Shown one piece after another: positions 16,687 through 17,500 of a stretch of 17,500 nucleotides of DNA. Numbering within the stretch: the stretch's first letter is position 1; every line of letters starts with the position of its first letter. The translations under genes were made by a program, and so were the position numbers. This DNA is from Chiua virens. Taxonomy: Eukaryota; Basidiomycota; Agaricomycetes; Boletales; Boletaceae. The notes under the pieces are model-generated. The model saw nothing but the letters and a program-made list of their open reading frames with translations. It had not been told where the DNA came from and made no database searches. The DNA is taken from contig JAHNUO010000095.1 in assembly GCA_019787685.1 (NCBI GenBank), positions 1 to 17,500 on the forward strand, written 5' to 3'.

Positions 16687-17230
16687 AGTTTATGCTAACT
16701 GAATTGCTTTTCGCTAACGCGTCTAGCTACATCATGAGGCGTTGTCAGCCTTCAGTGCGCTGACATCCCTTGAATATACTCTGGTACACAATCCTTGTAT
16801 TGTGAGTGCTCGTTTTTATCAAAGAAAACAGATAATTGGATCACGGTGTCTGAATGGAAACGTGTCGCCGCCACGCTTGTCCGTGTGCGTGCGCTCGCCC
16901 CCATTGTGCGTGTGCAGAGAACATCTGAGTGAGACTAGTAATGAAATTGATATAAGCGTTTAAACGTAATAGTTTTCGCATTTGAATGCACAAAGAACGT
17001 CTCTCTATGCTCGGGTAATGCGTAAATTCTCTAATCATGTTTGCAGTGTGCGGGTGTGTCGTACGGACCGGTGCAAGTGTGTGTGCCAGCGTGTAAAGCA
17101 TTCGTTTCGTCTCAGGTCACCACTGCGTAATGATTCAATTTGTCTAATGCGATAATTTTCTGCGATGGGAACTCTGCGTTGAAAGCACTTCAAACCAAAC
17201 AATACTTGTGAATTTGCAAACAACCTATAA
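16687..17230 (+). other. Internal transcribed spacer 2 (ITS2)
   Basis: About 540 bp lies between 5.8S and 28S. A GTTAG/CTAAC hairpin (16684-16688 with 16695-16699) sits right at the 5.8S boundary. A CGTGTGCGTGCG-like stretch lies near 16880-16915. No gene is recognised. Confidence 0.93.
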
Positions 17231-17500
17231 AGCGACCTCAACTCATGTGAGACTACTCCCTGAATTTAAGCATATTAATGAGGGAAGGAAAAGAAATTAA
17301 CCAAGATTCCTTTAGTAGCGGCGAGCGAAACAGGAAAAGCCCAGCACTAAGTCCTCCGGTCGTTCTGGCCGGTAGGAGATGCAGTGTATGGAAAGTCTAT
17401 TATCTTATGCGACGGTAGTACGTTCAAGTCCATCTTGAATGGGGCCATTTTACCCATAGAGGGTGCCAGGCCCGTACCAACTGCTACCAGTATAAGAAGG
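17231..17500 (+). rRNA. 28S rRNA, 5' end (partial, cut by window edge)
   Basis: CGACCTCAACTCATG followed by TTTAAGCATATTAATGAGGG and GTAGCGGCGAGCGAAAC mark the 5' end of 28S, which pairs with 5.8S. It runs off the window in the first variable domain. Some local differences from the conserved core look like slips, for example TAACCAAGATTCC (about 17298), GCGAAACAGG (about 17324) and CCATTTTACCC with one extra T (about 17446). Confidence 0.95.

Overview
This window is a eukaryotic nuclear ribosomal DNA (rDNA) repeat with one site-specific retrotransposon in it. All rRNA genes lie on the + strand. The order is: 28S 3' half (1-263 and 5804-7074, split by the insertion), intergenic spacer (7075 to about 12483), 5' external transcribed spacer (about 12484-13139), 18S (about 13140-15151), ITS1, 5.8S (about 16514-16686), ITS2, and the 5' end of the next 28S (about 17231-17500). 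The conserved rRNA cores, and a 5.8S 3' end that resembles the fly 5.8S/2S region, point to an insect, most likely a dipteran. From memory the 5.8S does not look like Aedes or Anopheles. I cannot name a genus.

The insertion (264-5789) is a full-length R1-clade non-LTR retrotransposon at the classic R1 site. It is flanked by the expected 14-bp duplication and lies exactly 74 bp downstream of an intact, empty R2 site. It has a 5' UTR with an internal ~136-bp tandem duplication, a gag-like ORF1 with three zinc knuckles broken by several one-base slips, and a long clean ORF2 (APE-type endonuclease, reverse transcriptase with YADD, C-terminal CCHC finger). Its 3' UTR is about 418 bp with two strong hairpins and no poly(A).

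The spacer is about 6 kb including the ETS and is dominated by two tandem arrays. The first has 12 very uniform copies of a ~161-bp unit (7316-9303) ending in a duplicated half unit. The second has about 24 copies of a noisier ~76-bp unit (10593-12352), each with a dyad around ATGCA-GGT...ACC-TGCAT. Between them lie unique sequence, a tRNA-like element with an A tract on the minus strand, a duplicated 166-bp block and a CA microsatellite. After the second array comes a diverged unit and a promoter-like AT/GG box. The ETS then carries four serial AGTCG/CGACT hairpins.

I see no conventional host protein gene and no new protein-based system. The open frames in the repeat arrays and rRNA genes are by-products of repetition. 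The observations most worth checking are a possible spacer-promoter relationship of the 76-bp array, the serial ETS hairpins, the R1 3' UTR structure, and single-base indels at normally invariant rRNA positions. Those indels suggest either uncorrected sequencing noise or a decaying rDNA unit.
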